DNA of 38,752 nt from Minisyncoccota bacterium (GTDB lineage: Bacteria; Patescibacteriota; Minisyncoccia; Moranbacterales; UBA2206): contig JARLIA010000008.1 of the NCBI GenBank assembly GCA_031291955.1, positions 1-38,752 of the forward strand, read 5' to 3'. The notes under the pieces were generated by a model. The model worked only from the letters and a program-made list of their open reading frames with translations. It was not told where the DNA came from and made no database searches. Below, piece by piece: positions 36,999-38,752 of this stretch. Each line of letters opens with the position of its first letter. The stretch's first letter is position 1. The position numbers and the translations under genes were made by a program.

Positions 36999-37799
36999 AT
37001 GATAATTGACTCTCACATTCACATATCAATATTTGATAATAATGCGAGCTCTTTGCAGGAAGCATTTGACTTGTTTTTGCAAGAAATGGAAAAAAATGGA
37101 GTAAGGGCTGCAATTATAATTCCTGATAATATTGAGGGCAGTGATAATATCGCAGATTTAGACAAAGCGGTTGAATTGATTGGCGAGCGTAGAAACCTAT
37201 TTTTACTTGGTAGTCCACAAATCATTCAACGAGGCTCAGGCGAATTAGAAAAATATCGAAAACTATTGGAAGAAGAAAAAATCAAAGGACTCAAGTTTTT
37301 TCCGGGGCATGATCCATATTATCCAACCAATGAAAGGTGTCTGCCATATTATGAATTATGCCAAGAATTGGATGTGCTAGTTTTGTTTCACACCGGAGAA
37401 AATTCAGGGGATAGCGTTTGTGCCAATTGGAATGATCCCAAATATATTGTTGAAATCGCGAAGAAATATCCCCAGCTCAAAGTCATCATCACGCACTACT
37501 ATTGGCCGAAGTTGGATTATTGTTATGAAATAACCAAAGATATTCCTAATATTTATTTTGAACTGGCCACCCTGGCTGATTCCGAAGTCATCGAAAAAAG
37601 TGGGGGTATCAAAAAAATAAAAGAAATTTTACAAAAAACTATTTCCGACCGACCCAACAAAGTCATTTTCGGCACAGACTGGCCGATGTGCAAAATTGAA
37701 GAGCATGTTGAGTTGGTGAAATCGTTGGGGTTGAGTGAGGATGTGGGGGATGGGGTATTTGGAAGAAATGCGAAGATAATTTATAAGATATCATCATAG
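36999..37799 (+). CDS. Amidohydrolase family (PF04909-like) metal-dependent hydrolase
   Basis: MIIDSHIHISIFD, GLKFFPGHDPYYPTNERCLPYYELCQELDVLVLFHTGE, VIFGTDWPMCKIEEHVELV. Confidence 0.82.
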   Translation: MIIDSHIHISIFDNNASSLQEAFDLFLQEMEKNGVRAAIIIPDNIEGSDNIADLDKAVELIGERRNLFLLGSPQIIQRGSGELEKYRKLLEEEKIKGLKFFPGHDPYYPTNERCLPYYELCQELDVLVLFHTGENSGDSVCANWNDPKYIVEIAKKYPQLKVIITHYYWPKLDYCYEITKDIPNIYFELATLADSEVIEKSGGIKKIKEILQKTISDRPNKVIFGTDWPMCKIEEHVELVKSLGLSEDVGDGVFGRNAKIIYKISS

Positions 37800-37878
37800 G
37801 TGGTATTAGGCCATTATATGGTTACGCTAAACGAATTGATGTTGGAGGTGAAGAAGTTGATGGGGTAAATATCTTTTT

Positions 37879-38658
37879 ATGAAGAAAGGTAAAAAAATAT
37901 TAGGACTAATGATATACGAGCCTCCATGGCAGTATTATGTTAAATACAAGCGCTTTTTGTATGAACTAAAAAGTCCATTTTTAGATAGCATTGATTTTTT
38001 TACAGATGCCAAATTATCTTTTGCTTTTGAAAAGCTAGATAAATATGGGGTAGTTATTTTCTTTTATCATGACCCACTGAAGCAATTATATCCAGAAGTG
38101 TATGAATATGCTAAAAAAGTTAAAAATTATTGCACAAAAAAAGGAATTATTTTTATAAATAATCCTGATGCCCTTTCTCTATCCCAGAAATCGATGCAAC
38201 TAAGTTTACTCAAAAATAAAAAAATTAATGTAGCTAAAACATATTCATTTAGTAATTGGAACGATTTTTTTGCTGACAAAGGCCTAAAATATCCTATATT
38301 TTTTCGTTACGATATTGGGCACGATAGCCTGGGCGAAGGCTGTTCGGAACCATTTAAATCAAAAAAAGAACTCAATGAATCAAAAATATGGAAAAACAAA
38401 AAATGGAATAAAAGGAATCATTTAGAAGGGATTGTCGCAGTGGAATGGATTGACACTAAGGGTAAAGATGGATTTTACAGAAAATATAGGATGTTTGTTT
38501 TTGGCGATTTGGTTATAAAAGGCCCACTGCAAATTTCAGGCGATTGGTTTGTTCATGGAAATAATGCACTTAAAAATAAATCATGCAGGCTAGAAGATAA
38601 AATTTTTATGAAGTATAATGGACTGGCAAATCTAGACAACCATATTAGATGGATGTGA
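37879..38658 (+). CDS. ATP-grasp-like protein, possibly truncated at the C-terminus
   Basis: YPIFFRYDIGHDSLGEGCSEPFKSKKEL; FYRKYRMFVFGDLVIKGPLQISGDWFVHG; stops 12 nt before the IS orfA. Confidence 0.5.
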   Translation: MKKGKKILGLMIYEPPWQYYVKYKRFLYELKSPFLDSIDFFTDAKLSFAFEKLDKYGVVIFFYHDPLKQLYPEVYEYAKKVKNYCTKKGIIFINNPDALSLSQKSMQLSLLKNKKINVAKTYSFSNWNDFFADKGLKYPIFFRYDIGHDSLGEGCSEPFKSKKELNESKIWKNKKWNKRNHLEGIVAVEWIDTKGKDGFYRKYRMFVFGDLVIKGPLQISGDWFVHGNNALKNKSCRLEDKIFMKYNGLANLDNHIRWM

Positions 38659-38670
38659 TAGACTATTAGT

Positions 38671-38752
38671 ATGAAAAAATCATACACTCCAAAGCAAAAA
38701 GCCTCGATTGCTTTGGCAGCCATCAAGGGCGAATCGGTTTCCAAGTTAGCCA
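38671..38752 (+). mobile_element. IS3-family orfA-like transposase start (partial, runs off the window)
   Basis: My translation: MKKSYTPKQKASIALAAIKGESVSKLA..., IS3 orfA-type HTH start. Confidence 0.75.

Overview
The window looks like a Patescibacteria/CPR-type chromosome segment (inference from gene content and small, split-up gene style). From 1 to about 24.3 kb it is mostly core genes: a truncated rarA-like ORF, a sigma-70 region 4/HARE-HTH protein, a T4SS-type coupling ATPase, mnmA, alaS, tyrS, speD, an FtsA/PilM-like ATPase, infA-rpmJ-rpsM-rpsK-rpsD-rpoA-rplQ-rplM-rpsI, rpmE, rpsB-tsf, a PSP1/RicT protein, and a tRNA cluster with rpmG. The tRNA cluster holds two unusual genes. One is a complete tRNA-Thr(TGT) lying inside a second tRNA-Thr(TGT) that is split into three collinear pieces. 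The other is a tRNA-Thr(GGT) interrupted after position 36 by a 200-nt group I-like intron. From about 24308 to 36896 I reconstruct a ~12.6 kb integrative element in the 3' end of tRNA-Trp, driven by a large serine recombinase. A 10-bp core, CCCGTGCATG, occurs at both ends. Rejoining the ends gives the recombinase a 31-codon native C-terminus and gives the host tRNA-Trp a rho-independent terminator. The element carries a tight operon (EcoRI-family adenine methyltransferase, DUF262+HNH, PHP+SMC-like ATPase, DUF2779-like nuclease, small Cys-containing protein) that is a candidate multi-gene defence system. It also contains ~1.2 kb of apparently non-coding DNA rich in long imperfect hairpins and a degenerate tandem repeat. 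The window ends in an amidohydrolase, an ATP-grasp-like ORF and the start of an IS3-type orfA. All assignments come from reading the sequence and supplied ORFs; no database search was run.
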